NCBI GenBank assembly: GCA_964344295.1
Contig: CAYFMR010000011.1
Coordinates: 1-38,195, forward strand
From: JAAYFJ01 sp964344295
GTDB taxonomy: Bacteria > Bacillota > Clostridia > Tissierellales > Peptoniphilaceae
Direction: 5' to 3'
DNA length: 38,195 nucleotides
Every line of letters starts with the position of its first letter. The first letter of the stretch is position 1. The notes beneath the pieces were generated by a model. The model was given only the letters and a program-made list of their open reading frames with translations, did no database searches and was not told the DNA's origin. The position numbers were made by a program, and so were the translations under genes. Of the stretch, positions 7,094 to 15,749 are shown one piece after another.

Positions 7094-8527
7094 TTAAGGT
7101 GTTATCGTCAGACGGTAAACCAATACTTCCTTGCAAGACTGATCTTCCCGTAACTGGCTCATGACAGCATAGATGTTGCCATCTGCCATCTTCTTGCAGT
7201 TACTAATCCACGGATAGCTGGTACCCAATAACTCTTTAGCCTCGATGACGCCTACCAATTCACCGTTTTCATCCCAGATCTTAAAGTCGCGCATATTGGA
7301 GTCGCAACCTACATAATAGCCGACACCCTCCATGTAACCATTAATCGATCCCATGACGTCGTCTTCGGTGCCACGGCAAATTTGCATCAACTGTCCGTCA
7401 AGGCCATACACGCCCATGATGTGGCCTGAGTCATCGTCTGCTGGACCGGCAATGGCCACCGTTTGATTGGCGACGACGAGCATACTGTTACCTTGGACTT
7501 TATTGCCATCGGCATCCACAAAGGCCATGGGTTCTTTGGTCATGCTGCCGTCTTCCGCGATGGTAATCTTGGCCCCATCTTCGTTCGACATATTATCCAC
7601 GTAGCCAAATGCCTCAAATGGGCTCATGTAAACGTAGCCATCGTTGTCCATTTCCTTAACGATTTCTGTACCTTCCACGATGAGGGTGTTTTGGATAAAT
7701 CCTACGACCAAGAGGCGACCATCCGCCATGCCTTCCAACCGTGAATAGCCAGAGTCCACTTGGATATCCGCCAGTACCTCTGACGGGTCGGCTAAATCAT
7801 ACACCAATACATGACAGGGACGCAAGACGTAGAGGTAATCTCCGGCTACGGCCATATCCACATCAAAGGTTTCAAACGTGGTAATGGGCTCAGCAAACTT
7901 AATCCACTCAGCCTCCATGGTATACCCACCAGCCGTGATGGTATTTGGCGTCACTTCCATGCGCTCGCCATCCCATGGATACGGTTCATCTTCATGACCT
8001 ACATCTTCCGTCAAGAGCGTGAAGCTCTCCTCTAGGGCCTTCACGTCTTCCTCTGCCATACGCTCACTGTACACTACGAGATGCACATCTGTCTTACGGG
8101 CTTCGTCACGACCGTAATAATGGATTTTACTCCCATCTGTTACCTTCACACAATAGATACCGCCTAGTGTCACTGCGTCAGCTAGCGTCTGATCTGCATA
8201 GTCATGAAGATCCTGGCCGTTTTTCTCCACAGCCTCCCGTTGGGCTTGCGCACTATCTGTGACTGATACATTGACCTCCAGCGCCCGTTGGTCGGTGTCC
8301 TTCACCTCGTACGCATGGAAGGAATAAGTATCCTCATCTGACGGATCGTCTTCCTCCACCAAAGTCGCGGGAATCACTGCTTTCCACAGCTTCGTCTCGG
8401 TCATCTCACCTGTAGCCGACTCGGCTTCACCTGGCTCGTCTGGTTTAGCTGGTTTTCCCCCGCCACAAGCCGCCAGGCTCAGCACCATCGCGGCGCATAA
8501 GAGTAATAGCATCCACTTTTTCATCAT
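7094..8527 (-). CDS. Secreted lipoprotein of unknown function, possible beta-propeller-like C-terminal half
   Basis: The 477-residue protein begins with a clear lipoprotein signal (charged MMKKW, hydrophobic core, lipobox LAAC with Cys21, then Gly-rich linker), so it should be anchored outside the cell membrane. The first half (about 45-200) looks like a mixed alpha/beta domain. The second half has repeated strand-turn segments such as MAVAGDYLYVLRPCHVLVYD, MADGRLLVVGFI, VYGLDGQLMQIC and MADGNIYAVMSQLR, suggesting a propeller-like fold. I do not recognise the family. ATG 8527 is used because AAAGGA precedes it and the signal peptide starts there. The reading frame stays open upstream into the N gap, but that part lacks coding character. 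It ends just before the palindrome at 7019-7060. Confidence 0.85.
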   Translation of the reverse strand: MMKKWMLLLLCAAMVLSLAACGGGKPAKPDEPGEAESATGEMTETKLWKAVIPATLVEEDDPSDEDTYSFHAYEVKDTDQRALEVNVSVTDSAQAQREAVEKNGQDLHDYADQTLADAVTLGGIYCVKVTDGSKIHYYGRDEARKTDVHLVVYSERMAEEDVKALEESFTLLTEDVGHEDEPYPWDGERMEVTPNTITAGGYTMEAEWIKFAEPITTFETFDVDMAVAGDYLYVLRPCHVLVYDLADPSEVLADIQVDSGYSRLEGMADGRLLVVGFIQNTLIVEGTEIVKEMDNDGYVYMSPFEAFGYVDNMSNEDGAKITIAEDGSMTKEPMAFVDADGNKVQGNSMLVVANQTVAIAGPADDDSGHIMGVYGLDGQLMQICRGTEDDVMGSINGYMEGVGYYVGCDSNMRDFKIWDENGELVGVIEAKELLGTSYPWISNCKKMADGNIYAVMSQLREDQSCKEVLVYRLTITP

Positions 8528-8652
8528 TCTCATCCTTTCTCTCTGATTGAATGTCATGCCCTCATTAGCGGGATGACCCATTAAAACTGACTCATCTACG
8601 GCTCGTCGTCCACTACCCACCTCTTTCTCTCTACATCTTTCCGTGTATGACC

Positions 8653-8673
8653 TTTCCATGGTAATCCCTCGTT
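8653..8673. repeat. 21-bp direct repeat, left copy at the first assembly gap
   Basis: The last 21 bases before the N run are identical to the first 21 bases after it (8774-8794). The unit contains CCATGGTAATCCCTCG. Either a tandem repeat broke the assembly, or two contigs sharing a 21-base end were joined with a nominal gap. Confidence 0.9.
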
Positions 8674-8773
8674 NNNNNNNNNNNNNNNNNNNNNNNNNNN
8701 NNNNNNNNNNNNNNNNNNNNNNNNNNNNNNNNNNNNNNNNNNNNNNNNNNNNNNNNNNNNNNNNNNNNNNNNN
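8674..8773. other. Assembly gap of 100 N
   Basis: Exactly 100 N, the conventional length for a gap of unknown size. It lies about 150 bases upstream of the lipoprotein gene, so that gene's promoter may be inside or beyond it. The gapless part 8528-8673 holds no convincing promoter. Confidence 0.98.
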
Positions 8774-8794
8774 TTTCCATGGTAATCCCTCGTT
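8774..8794. repeat. 21-bp direct repeat, right copy at the first assembly gap
   Basis: Exact copy of 8653-8673 beginning at the first base after the N run. Confidence 0.9.
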
Positions 8795-9037
8795 AAACCA
8801 TTCCATCTTATGCCTTGATTATTCCACAGTCACTGCACCTTGACACTACCCATATGGGTAGTTTTCCCCCGGTTCCACTAAACACCCCTCAAAAACCATT
8901 GGTCGAAACAGGCGACTCATGTGTTCTATTCCGCCTCGTCCCTTCGCCCACGTTTCACCTCGTGACATCTTCCAGGCCAGCCCTCTCCCAGCAGGTCACC
9001 CTTCGCCACTGCCCCGTGGACTGACCATATGAGCACA
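8795..9037. other. Non-coding region with an 18-bp palindrome
   Basis: About 240 bases contain no convincing gene: the only open frames are short and lack ribosome sites. The one clear element is the perfect palindrome ACTACCCATATGGGTAGT at 8845-8862. On the plus strand it directly follows a TTGACA (8840-8845), the layout of MerR-type spacer operators, but no -10 follows. Reading leftward, a weak AATAAT lies downstream of it. It could be an operator for the lipoprotein gene. Confidence 0.5.
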
Positions 9038-9073
9038 CAAAAAGGATGCCCCTTACATGCAGGACATCCTTTT
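9038..9073 (-). terminator. Terminator of the YbaK-type deacylase gene
   Basis: The arms AAAAGGATG (9040-9048) and CATCCTTTT (9065-9073), with two further C-G pairs inside, form a hairpin 35 bases after the stop, with A's at the left giving U's in the minus-strand transcript. Confidence 0.75.
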
Positions 9074-9107
9074 CATGTCGGCACACAGCCGATTTTTGAT
9101 TCATTTT

Positions 9108-9578
9108 TTATTCATAAGTAGCTACTGCCACCCAACCTTCTGCGCCGCTAATGCGCTCTAATTCCTCCGGTGTCAACTCAATGGCACTATTGGCTGTCCC
9201 ACACGCGGGGAACACGGTGGTAAAGCGTTTCAGACTCTCATCTAAGTAAACTTTGACACCTGCCGGCAACGCAAAGGGACATACGCCACCGGCCGGATGG
9301 CCGGTTAACCGCTCCGTATCCTCCCCTTTGAGCATTTTGGCTTTTTTCTTAAACCGGTCTTTAAACTGGCGGTTATTCACGCGAGCATCCCCGGCCATCA
9401 CCACTATAAAAGCCAAATCCGCTTCTTCGTAAAAAGCCATGGTCTTGGCAATGCGTTCCGGTTCTGTACCCAAGGCTGCCGCAGCCAGAGGCACAGTCGC
9501 CGTAGAGACGTCAAAGAGCCTTACGCGCTCTGCTACTCCATAGGGCTCCAAATAGGCCCTTACCTGTTCTACACTCAT
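9108..9578 (-). CDS. YbaK/ProX-type aminoacyl-tRNA deacylase
   Basis: This 156-residue protein belongs to the YbaK/prolyl-tRNA editing domain family, whose free-standing members hydrolyse mischarged tRNAs (such as Ala- or Cys-tRNAPro) in the cytosol. Family features are ERIAKTMAFYEE with the key Lys, FIVVMAGDARVNN, the GGVCPFALPAGVKVYLDESL core and ACGTANSAIELTPEEL. Two adjacent ATGs exist (9581 and 9578). The second gives a proper 5-base spacing from AGGAGG. The gene is single, with a hairpin terminator behind it and another hairpin (that of oppA) between it and oppA. The exact tRNA specificity cannot be read from sequence. Confidence 0.9.
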   Translation of the reverse strand: MSVEQVRAYLEPYGVAERVRLFDVSTATVPLAAAALGTEPERIAKTMAFYEEADLAFIVVMAGDARVNNRQFKDRFKKKAKMLKGEDTERLTGHPAGGVCPFALPAGVKVYLDESLKRFTTVFPACGTANSAIELTPEELERISGAEGWVAVATYE

Positions 9579-9636
9579 CATATCCTCCTGTCATGGCATG
9601 TTCATGCGTTTTCTTTTTCGATCCTCTATAAAAGGT

Positions 9637-9676
9637 AAGAAGCTGTGCTCAGTGGATACCGAACACAGCTTCTTTT
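9637..9676 (-). terminator. Terminator at the end of the opp operon
   Basis: An 11-bp stem (AAGAAGCTGTG at 9637-9647 with CACAGCTTCTT at 9664-9674) lies 35 bases after the oppA stop. The U run on the minus strand is short (TTTTAT after two C's). Confidence 0.75.
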
Positions 9677-9711
9677 AGGATAAAACCATAGATTTGGTTC
9701 ATAGACTTCGA

Positions 9712-11388
9712 TTAGAATCCCGTGGTTTGGTCAAACAGATAGTAGCCAAGCGGCGTGTAGTATACGCCTTCAATGTTGGGTTTCATCATGCGTTTGTTGG
9801 TGTAGAAGTAAATAGGAGCAACGATGTGATCTTCACCTACGGCAAGGTCTTCTGCTTCGTGCATTAATTCCATACGTTTAGCAGGATCTTGTTCCTCTTT
9901 AGCAGCTTTGACTAACGCATCAAAATCAGGGTTGCTGTATTGAGCGTCGTTGTTGCCGCCGCCGGTCATCCACATGTCGATGAAGGTCATGGGATCGTTG
10001 TAGTCAGCAATCCAACCGTGACGAGCGATGGAGAAGTTACCAGCTTTACGTTCCGTTAAGAATACGTTCCAGTCTTGGTTTTCCAAGCTGACGGTAACGC
10101 CCAGTTCAGTTTGCCACATGTTTTGTAGAGCTTCGCCGATGGCTTTGTGGTTTTCGTTGGTGTTGTATAAGTATTCGACTAACGGGAAGCCTTCGCCATT
10201 TTCATAGCCGGCTTCTTTGAGCAATTCGCGAGCTTTTTCGCAGTTAGCTTCATAGTCTGCAGGGTCGATGCTGTAGTAGTCGCCGCCTGTCGTTCTGAAG
10301 TCCTGGTTACCTTCAGCGTCGTTAATACCTGCGGGAACGAATCCGCCTGCCGGTACTTCGCCACTGGCGGTAACGGTTCTGGTCATAAAGTCACGGTCGA
10401 TTGTTAAAGAGAATGCTTCGCGGACGCGAGCATCGTCGAAGGGTGCCTTTTGGGTGTTGAAGCAGACGAAGTAAGTACCGATATAGGGGTCAAGTACCAT
10501 TTCGCCGGAAGCCAACAGCCCGGGAACTTCATCCGGGGGAGCACTTTCGATAAAGTCCAGTTCACCGGAGCGATAGCCGGCTAAGATGGAGTTTTGGTCG
10601 TCCATTAAGTGGAAGGTAATCGTTTCTGCTTTGATGTTATCAGCATTGTGATAGTTTTCGTTTTTCACGAAAGTGATCTTGGAGTTGTGTACCCATTCAT
10701 CCATGACATAGGGTCCGTTGCCGATGTAAGTTTCAGGGCTTTGGGTCCATTGTTCATTGTCAGCTACAATGTCCTCACGTACGGGGAAGGTAGCGGGGAA
10801 GGCACAGATTTCTTCAAAGTACGGGCATAGGCCGTTTAGAGTAACTTTGAAGGTTACAGGGTCAACAGCTTCAATGGCTAATTCTTTTTCATCATAGCCT
10901 TTGACCATGTCTAACATGTATTCGTAGTCAGCACCGGTTGCGGGGTCAACTAGACGGTTCCAAGCATAGACAAAGTCGTCAGCAGTAACGGATTCGCCGT
11001 CAGACCATTTGGCATTTTCACGGATATGGAAAGTCCATTCCGTTCCGTCTTCGGATACGTCCCAGCTTTCAGCGACGCCGGGGGCCAATATAGCCATGCC
11101 GGTTCCGTCGTCTACCCAGCGAACAAGGCCTTCAAATGCGTGTTGCAACATGATGGCACCGTCTACTGCGGAGTTAAGTGCGGGGTCGATGGTTTCCGGT
11201 TCGGAAGCCACGTTAACGTCCATGACGCCGTCTTGTCTGGCAGGTTCGAAATCGCCTACTGCTCCTACAGGCGCTTCTGCTTCTGAGCCTTCTTCATCAG
11301 GCTCTGCCGGTTCTGCAGGGGCTCCGCAGCCGACCAACATGCTCATGACCATTACGAGGGCCAAGAGCCACAATAGCGTTTTCTTCAT
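9712..11388 (-). CDS. oppA: Oligopeptide ABC transporter, substrate-binding lipoprotein
   Basis: This 558-residue extracellular lipoprotein of the SBP_bac_5 (OppA/DppA) family should capture peptides for the OppBCDF membrane complex. The signal peptide ends in a lipobox (LVGC, Cys21) followed by an acidic Pro/Glu/Ala linker. Family features include NVASEPETIDPALNSAVDGA, the WTFHIRENAKWSDGESVTAD segment and NGPYVMDEWVHNSKITFVKN. Unlike classic operons, oppA is last, 46 bases after oppF. ATG 11388 follows a GGAGGGA ribosome site. Its codon use is more AT-ending than its neighbours, which fits high expression. Confidence 0.95.
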   Translation of the reverse strand: MKKTLLWLLALVMVMSMLVGCGAPAEPAEPDEEGSEAEAPVGAVGDFEPARQDGVMDVNVASEPETIDPALNSAVDGAIMLQHAFEGLVRWVDDGTGMAILAPGVAESWDVSEDGTEWTFHIRENAKWSDGESVTADDFVYAWNRLVDPATGADYEYMLDMVKGYDEKELAIEAVDPVTFKVTLNGLCPYFEEICAFPATFPVREDIVADNEQWTQSPETYIGNGPYVMDEWVHNSKITFVKNENYHNADNIKAETITFHLMDDQNSILAGYRSGELDFIESAPPDEVPGLLASGEMVLDPYIGTYFVCFNTQKAPFDDARVREAFSLTIDRDFMTRTVTASGEVPAGGFVPAGINDAEGNQDFRTTGGDYYSIDPADYEANCEKARELLKEAGYENGEGFPLVEYLYNTNENHKAIGEALQNMWQTELGVTVSLENQDWNVFLTERKAGNFSIARHGWIADYNDPMTFIDMWMTGGGNNDAQYSNPDFDALVKAAKEEQDPAKRMELMHEAEDLAVGEDHIVAPIYFYTNKRMMKPNIEGVYYTPLGYYLFDQTTGF

Positions 11389-11434
11389 AGTATCCCTCCT
11401 ATGTTTTTCTATGGTTATCCGTTTGGATGAAACC

Positions 11435-12418
11435 CTAAATCAAATGGCAAGCCGCAAAGTGATTCGGCTCGACTTCACGAAATTCCGGTACCTGTTCCTT
11501 GCAAATCGGCTTTGCAATCGGGCAACGGGTGTGGAAACGACATCCTGAAGGCGGATCAATGGCTGAGGGGATTTCCCCTTCCAGCATGATACGCTTATTG
11601 TGACGGTTGGCTTCTGGGTCCGGAACCAATACCGCCGACAGCAAGGTTTTCGTGTAGGGGTGTAGCGGATTTTTGTATAGTTCATCCGCATCCACCAATT
11701 CCACCATGCTGCCTAAGTACATGACGCCAATGCGGTCGGAAATGTGACGTACTACGGAGAGGTCGTGAGCGATAAAGAGATAGGTCAATCCCATCGTCTG
11801 TTGCATTTCTTCCAGCATGTTGACGATTTGCGCTTGAATGGATACGTCCAGTGCGGAGATGGGCTCATCGCAGACGATGAACTCCGGCTCCACGGCCAAG
11901 GCTCTGGCAATCCCAATACGCTGTTGCTGTCCACCGGAGAATTCGTGGGGATAGCGGTTGGCGTGTTCACGGTTTAACCCTACCTTTTCCAAGAGCTCAT
12001 TGATCCTTTCGGCTCTTGCCTCTTTTTCGGGATATAGATTATGAATTTCCAAGGCTTCTCCGACGATTTCCCCGACGGTCATCCGCGGGTCCAAAGAAGC
12101 CGAGGGGTCCTGGAAGATGATTTGCATCTTGCGGCGATAAGGTAGCAGTGCCTTACGCTTCATTAATTTTTTATTATCATAGAGCAAGTCCCCATCATAG
12201 TAAATCTTGCCCTTGGTGGGTTCATGTAGCAAAAGTACCGTGCGGCCCAAGGTGGTCTTACCACAGCCGGACTCACCTACCAACCCTAAGGTCTCACCTC
12301 TGCGAATGGTAAAGGAGACGTCTTCTACCGCATGGACGAACTTCTTCTCAAATTGAGCTTGAATCGGGAAGTATTTTTGCAAATTCTCCACACGCACCAA
12401 TACGTTATCTTCCGTCAT
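11435..12418 (-). CDS. oppF: Oligopeptide ABC transporter ATP-binding protein OppF
   Basis: One of two cytoplasmic ATPases powering peptide import, 327 residues. Visible are Walker A GESGCGKTT, the Q-loop QIIFQDPSASLDPRMTVGEI, signature LSGGQQQRIGIARAL (FSGGQQ form), Walker B FIVCDEPISALD and the switch His in FIAHDLSVV. The C-terminal oligopeptide-transporter extension has GCRFHTRCPIAKPIC and a further Cys near the end, a known four-cysteine site in this family. ATG 12418 is preferred over an in-frame GTG at 12427 because GGAGG lies 8 bases before it. It overlaps the oppD end by 14 bases. Confidence 0.95.
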   Translation of the reverse strand: MTEDNVLVRVENLQKYFPIQAQFEKKFVHAVEDVSFTIRRGETLGLVGESGCGKTTLGRTVLLLHEPTKGKIYYDGDLLYDNKKLMKRKALLPYRRKMQIIFQDPSASLDPRMTVGEIVGEALEIHNLYPEKEARAERINELLEKVGLNREHANRYPHEFSGGQQQRIGIARALAVEPEFIVCDEPISALDVSIQAQIVNMLEEMQQTMGLTYLFIAHDLSVVRHISDRIGVMYLGSMVELVDADELYKNPLHPYTKTLLSAVLVPDPEANRHNKRIMLEGEIPSAIDPPSGCRFHTRCPIAKPICKEQVPEFREVEPNHFAACHLI

Positions 12419-13418
12419 GCTCGTCACCTCCCTTTTCCCTTAAAGTCGGCAACCAGCATTTGGTTAAATGGCCATTGCCCAAGTCGATTACCGGCGGATC
12501 TTTGCGCAGACAGATCTTCATACAATGATCACATCTGGTCCCGAAACCGCATCCTGCCGGGGGATTTAACATGTCCACAGGAGTTCCCTCAATGCTCTGC
12601 AATTGCTCGTGCTCTTCCGCGTCAATCCGTGGCATGGAGCGCATGAGCCCTTCGGTATAAGGGTGAGCATAGCTGTAGAAAATATCGTCTACCGTGCCTT
12701 GCTCGACAATTTTTCCCGCATACATTACAGATACGCGGTCACAAATCTTTGCCACCACTCCTAAGTTGTGGGTGATAAAGATGATGGACATTTTATTTTT
12801 CTCTTGCAGGCGTTTCATGACTTCCAAGATTTGGGCCTGGATGGTGACGTCCAGCGCCGTCGTCGGTTCGTCGGCGATGAGTAGTTTTGGCTCACAAATG
12901 AGCCCCATCCCGATCATGACCCTTTGACGCATCCCGCCGGAGAGTTCGTGGGGATATTGCTTCATCCGCTTTTCCGGATTGGAAATCCCAACTTGTTCCA
13001 GCATGGAAACCGCTCGCCGATAAGCCTCTTCCTTGGGTACATCTTGGTGGCAGAGGACGGCTTCCATCAACTGGTTTCCGATGGTGTAGACAGGGTTTAA
13101 ACAGGTCATTGGGTTTTGGAAAATCATGGAGGCTTGGCTTCCGCGGAAACTTTCCATTTCCGCTTCGGTGTAATTTAATATATTATCTCCTTCAAAGAGG
13201 ACTTCCCCGCCCATCACTTTTCCGGGGGATGCTAACAGTCCCATAATGCTGTAGGCTTCCACGCTCTTACCGGAGCCGGATTCGCCCACAATCCCCATGA
13301 CTTCATTATACCCCAAATTATAACTAATACCACCTACAGCCTGGACTTCTCCGGCCGGGGTGAAGAAACTCACCTTTAAGTCATTCACTTCCAAAAGAGG
13401 CGTTTTCATTTGATCCAT
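12405..13418 (-). CDS. oppD: Oligopeptide ABC transporter ATP-binding protein OppD
   Basis: Second ATPase of the Opp transporter, 337 residues. Walker A is GESGSGKS, the Q-loop is MIFQNPMTCLNPVYTIGNQL, the signature LSGGMRQRVMIGMGL, Walker B LLIADEPTTALD, and the switch FITHNLGVV. The C-terminal extension carries the cysteine pattern CGFGTRCDHCMKIC and a distal Cys. AGGAGG precedes ATG 13418. It sits 10 bases after oppC and overlaps oppF, so the two ATPases should be made in equal amounts. Confidence 0.95.
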   Translation of the reverse strand: MDQMKTPLLEVNDLKVSFFTPAGEVQAVGGISYNLGYNEVMGIVGESGSGKSVEAYSIMGLLASPGKVMGGEVLFEGDNILNYTEAEMESFRGSQASMIFQNPMTCLNPVYTIGNQLMEAVLCHQDVPKEEAYRRAVSMLEQVGISNPEKRMKQYPHELSGGMRQRVMIGMGLICEPKLLIADEPTTALDVTIQAQILEVMKRLQEKNKMSIIFITHNLGVVAKICDRVSVMYAGKIVEQGTVDDIFYSYAHPYTEGLMRSMPRIDAEEHEQLQSIEGTPVDMLNPPAGCGFGTRCDHCMKICLRKDPPVIDLGNGHLTKCWLPTLREKGGDEHDGR

Positions 13419-13428
13419 GGAGCACCTC

Positions 13429-14472
13429 CTATTTCTTCAATCTCGGGTCTAACGCATCGCGCAAGCCATCCCCGATCAGGTTCAAACTCAAAATGATCAA
13501 ACTCAGGAGCACCGCCGGGATGATCAAGCGATACGTGTAGGTATACATCCCGCCTAAGGCGTCAGACGCCATGGCTCCCAAAGAGGTCATCGGCGGAGCC
13601 ACCCCGATGTTTAAGAACGATAGGAAAGACTCCAGGAAGATCGCCGACGGAATTTGTAACGCCGTCATGACGATGATCTGTCCGATACAGTTGGGGAATA
13701 AGTGCTTCTTGATAATACGCCAGCTGCTGCCGCCCAGGGCCTCCACTGCCGTAATGTATTCATTTTGCTTTAGCATGAGCACTTGGCCGCGAATGATCCG
13801 CGCCATGGACACCCAATAGAGTAGGGCAAAGGCGAGGAATATGGACACGAGACCCGGTCCTATATTCTGCATGGCTTTGGCAAAACCGCTGCCGCTGGTA
13901 TTAGCCCAGTCCTTTAGCGGCTGGTTTATGGCTATCCCTATAAGGATGACCACCAGCACGTCCGGAATGGAATAGATCAGGTCCAAAATACGCATCATCA
14001 CGTTATCCACTCTGCCGCCGAAATAGCCGGAAATCGCACCGTAGAGCGTGCCGATGACCAAGACGATCAAACTGGCAAACACCCCGACGACGATGGATAC
14101 GCGGGTACCGTACATGGTACGCACCATGAGATCCCGCCCCAATTTATCTGTCCCGAAGGGGAAGCGAGCGGAAGGGTGTAAGTTTTCCATGCCTCTGAAT
14201 TGCGTGCTATAGTCCCCTTCGACCAATAAGGGGCCTACAAAGGCAAATAGAATCACTATGACCAAAAAGACCAAAGAGACCATGGCGACCTTGTTTTCTT
14301 TAAAGCGACGCCTGGCGTCCTTCCAGTAACTCACCGACTCCGGACGTTGAATAAAGCCTTCTTTTTCCTCTGCCGATGCCAACTCCAAGTCCGTGGGGCA
14401 AAAGTCATCCACATACGCCGGGTCAATGTGCATGGTGAGAATTTTTTTATTGTCCCATCTTAGGAATCTCAT
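13429..14472 (-). CDS. oppC: Oligopeptide ABC transporter permease OppC
   Basis: A 347-residue inner-membrane permease with an N-terminal cytoplasmic extension (about 1-60), a first transmembrane helix (MVSLVFLVIVILFAFVGPLL) and a BPD_transp_1 domain with five more helices. The EAA coupling loop is EALGGSSWRIIKKHLFPNC. The ATG at 14472 overlaps the oppB stop by one base (TGATG), with AAGGGGG upstream; a TTG one codon earlier is less likely. It pairs with OppB to form the translocation pore. Confidence 0.94.
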   Translation of the reverse strand: MRFLRWDNKKILTMHIDPAYVDDFCPTDLELASAEEKEGFIQRPESVSYWKDARRRFKENKVAMVSLVFLVIVILFAFVGPLLVEGDYSTQFRGMENLHPSARFPFGTDKLGRDLMVRTMYGTRVSIVVGVFASLIVLVIGTLYGAISGYFGGRVDNVMMRILDLIYSIPDVLVVILIGIAINQPLKDWANTSGSGFAKAMQNIGPGLVSIFLAFALLYWVSMARIIRGQVLMLKQNEYITAVEALGGSSWRIIKKHLFPNCIGQIIVMTALQIPSAIFLESFLSFLNIGVAPPMTSLGAMASDALGGMYTYTYRLIIPAVLLSLIILSLNLIGDGLRDALDPRLKK

Positions 14473-15404
14473 CAATTTACCCCCTTCGAAATATCAATGC
14501 GAGGATCCACTACGCGGTAGAGAATATCCACAATTAAGTTCATCAATACCACCAGGGCGGCAAAGAAAATCGTCGTCGCCATAATGATGGGGTAATCTCG
14601 ATTCAAGATGGATTGAATGAAATAACGTCCCATACCGGGGATGACAAATACCTGCTCAACAACCAGAGAACCGGTCAAAATACCCGCTGTCAGAGGACCT
14701 AAGTAGGTCAGGACGGGGATAAAGGCGTTACGCAACGCGTGTTTAAAGAGTACGCTTTTGGACTTAACCCCCTTGGCTCTCGCCGTGCGGATGTAGTCCT
14801 GGTTAATGACGTCCAGCATCGTCGCTCTGGAAAGACGTCCGATATAACACATGGGATAAAAGGCCATGGAGAACACCGGCATCAAATAGCTCTTCCATGA
14901 GGTCAGACCGATAACCGGCAGCCATTTCAGCTTCACACCGAAAATGGCCAGGAGCACCGCCGCCACGACGAAACTCGGCGCCGAAATCCCCAAGGTCATC
15001 ACAACGCGCAACACGCTGTCAATCGGTTTGCCGCGATTGTGGGCCGCCACGGACCCTAAAGGTACCCCGATGACGATCGCCACGATCAGAGCCATAATCC
15101 CAATCTTAGCAGAGGTGGGGAATAATTCCGTTAAAATATCTCGTACCGGACGGTTCAGCTGCATCTTCAACGATACACCAAAGTCACCTTTCAATGCGTT
15201 TTTCACATAGTTGACATACTGAACTCCAATCGGTTTATCCAGCCCATATTTTTCCATTAATGCATCGATGACCTCCTGGCTCTGAGCCTTTTCATTTAAG
15301 AAAGGACTCCCCGGGACGGCATTCATCAATAGGAATGTAATGGCTGATACGACGATTAATACCAATATGGCCATTAATACTCGTTTGACAATATACTTTG
15401 CCAT
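14472..15404 (-). CDS. oppB: Oligopeptide ABC transporter permease OppB
   Basis: A 310-residue permease, the first gene of the opp operon. It has the family start MAKYIVKRVLMAILVLIVVS, a characteristic periplasmic region with the LMEKYGLDKPIGVQYVNY motif, and the EAA loop RTARAKGVKSKSVLFKHALR. About six transmembrane helices are visible. ATG 15404 is selected because GGAGGGG lies 5 bases upstream; 17 upstream in-frame codons precede that ribosome site and overlap a leader hairpin. Transcription probably starts about 100 bases upstream. Confidence 0.95.
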   Translation of the reverse strand: MAKYIVKRVLMAILVLIVVSAITFLLMNAVPGSPFLNEKAQSQEVIDALMEKYGLDKPIGVQYVNYVKNALKGDFGVSLKMQLNRPVRDILTELFPTSAKIGIMALIVAIVIGVPLGSVAAHNRGKPIDSVLRVVMTLGISAPSFVVAAVLLAIFGVKLKWLPVIGLTSWKSYLMPVFSMAFYPMCYIGRLSRATMLDVINQDYIRTARAKGVKSKSVLFKHALRNAFIPVLTYLGPLTAGILTGSLVVEQVFVIPGMGRYFIQSILNRDYPIIMATTIFFAALVVLMNLIVDILYRVVDPRIDISKGVN

Positions 15405-15435
15405 ATTCCCCTCCTTCACATCTTCACATACACCA

Positions 15436-15464
15436 TAAAAATTGAAAGGCCTCATGCGGCCTTT
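15436..15464 (-). promoter_or_regulatory. Terminator-like hairpin in the opp leader
   Basis: In the minus-strand leader, AAAGGCC and GGCCTTT (15445-15464) form a 7-bp stem with a 6-base loop, followed by CAATTTTT. It lies between the predicted promoter and the oppB ribosome site, so it could be an attenuator. No matching antiterminator was identified. Confidence 0.45.
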
Positions 15465-15678
15465 GCTAACAAAAATTATCGGTAGCTCTTTACTACCTCA
15501 TGTTCTCTATTAATTTATCATGTTAAACCTGTATCGTCAATAGTGAATATCGCCCTGCTGTAAAACTTTTATCATACTGTGTACTTCTGAATCTAAAAAA
15601 GGCAACTTGTGCCCGCGGAAAAACGGCTCTATTCTGCCCTTTTCGTCCCTCCTCTCTGCCCGGGTGCAAACCCGGCCA
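15465..15678. other. Intergenic region between the opp leader and pyrG terminator
   Basis: No gene is seen. The left part carries the opp promoter. The right part has a small GC-rich hairpin (CCGGGT/ACCCGG, 15660-15675) directly after the pyrG terminator on the minus strand. The remainder shows no recognised element. Confidence 0.6.
15512..15540 (-). promoter_or_regulatory. Probable opp operon promoter
   Basis: TTGACG (15535-15540), a 17-base spacer and TAAATT (15512-15517) match the sigma-A consensus at 5/6 and 4/6. The leader to oppB would be about 100 bases. Confidence 0.55.
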
Positions 15679-15710
15679 TAAAAAAGCGACCTCTCAAGTG
15701 AGAGGCCGCT
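15679..15710 (-). terminator. pyrG terminator
   Basis: An 11-position stem with one mismatch (15685-15695 with 15700-15710; AGCG/CGCT outer and CCTCTC/GAGAGG inner) lies 39 bases after the pyrG stop and is followed by a U run on the minus strand. Confidence 0.85.
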
Positions 15711-15749
15711 ACCGTTTCCATCGCTTACTTATGGATGGCTATGGTGCTG

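Noticed and set aside
8524..8806. Extension of the lipoprotein frame upstream through the N gap
   Set aside because: It stays open only because N codons do not stop it. The lipoprotein signal peptide and ribosome site place the start at 8527.
8795..9037. Protein-coding gene in the upstream region of the lipoprotein
   Set aside because: All open frames are short, without ribosome sites, and end early.
15405..15550. T-box or riboswitch in the opp leader
   Set aside because: No T-box sequence or recognised aptamer core was found, only one short terminator-like hairpin.
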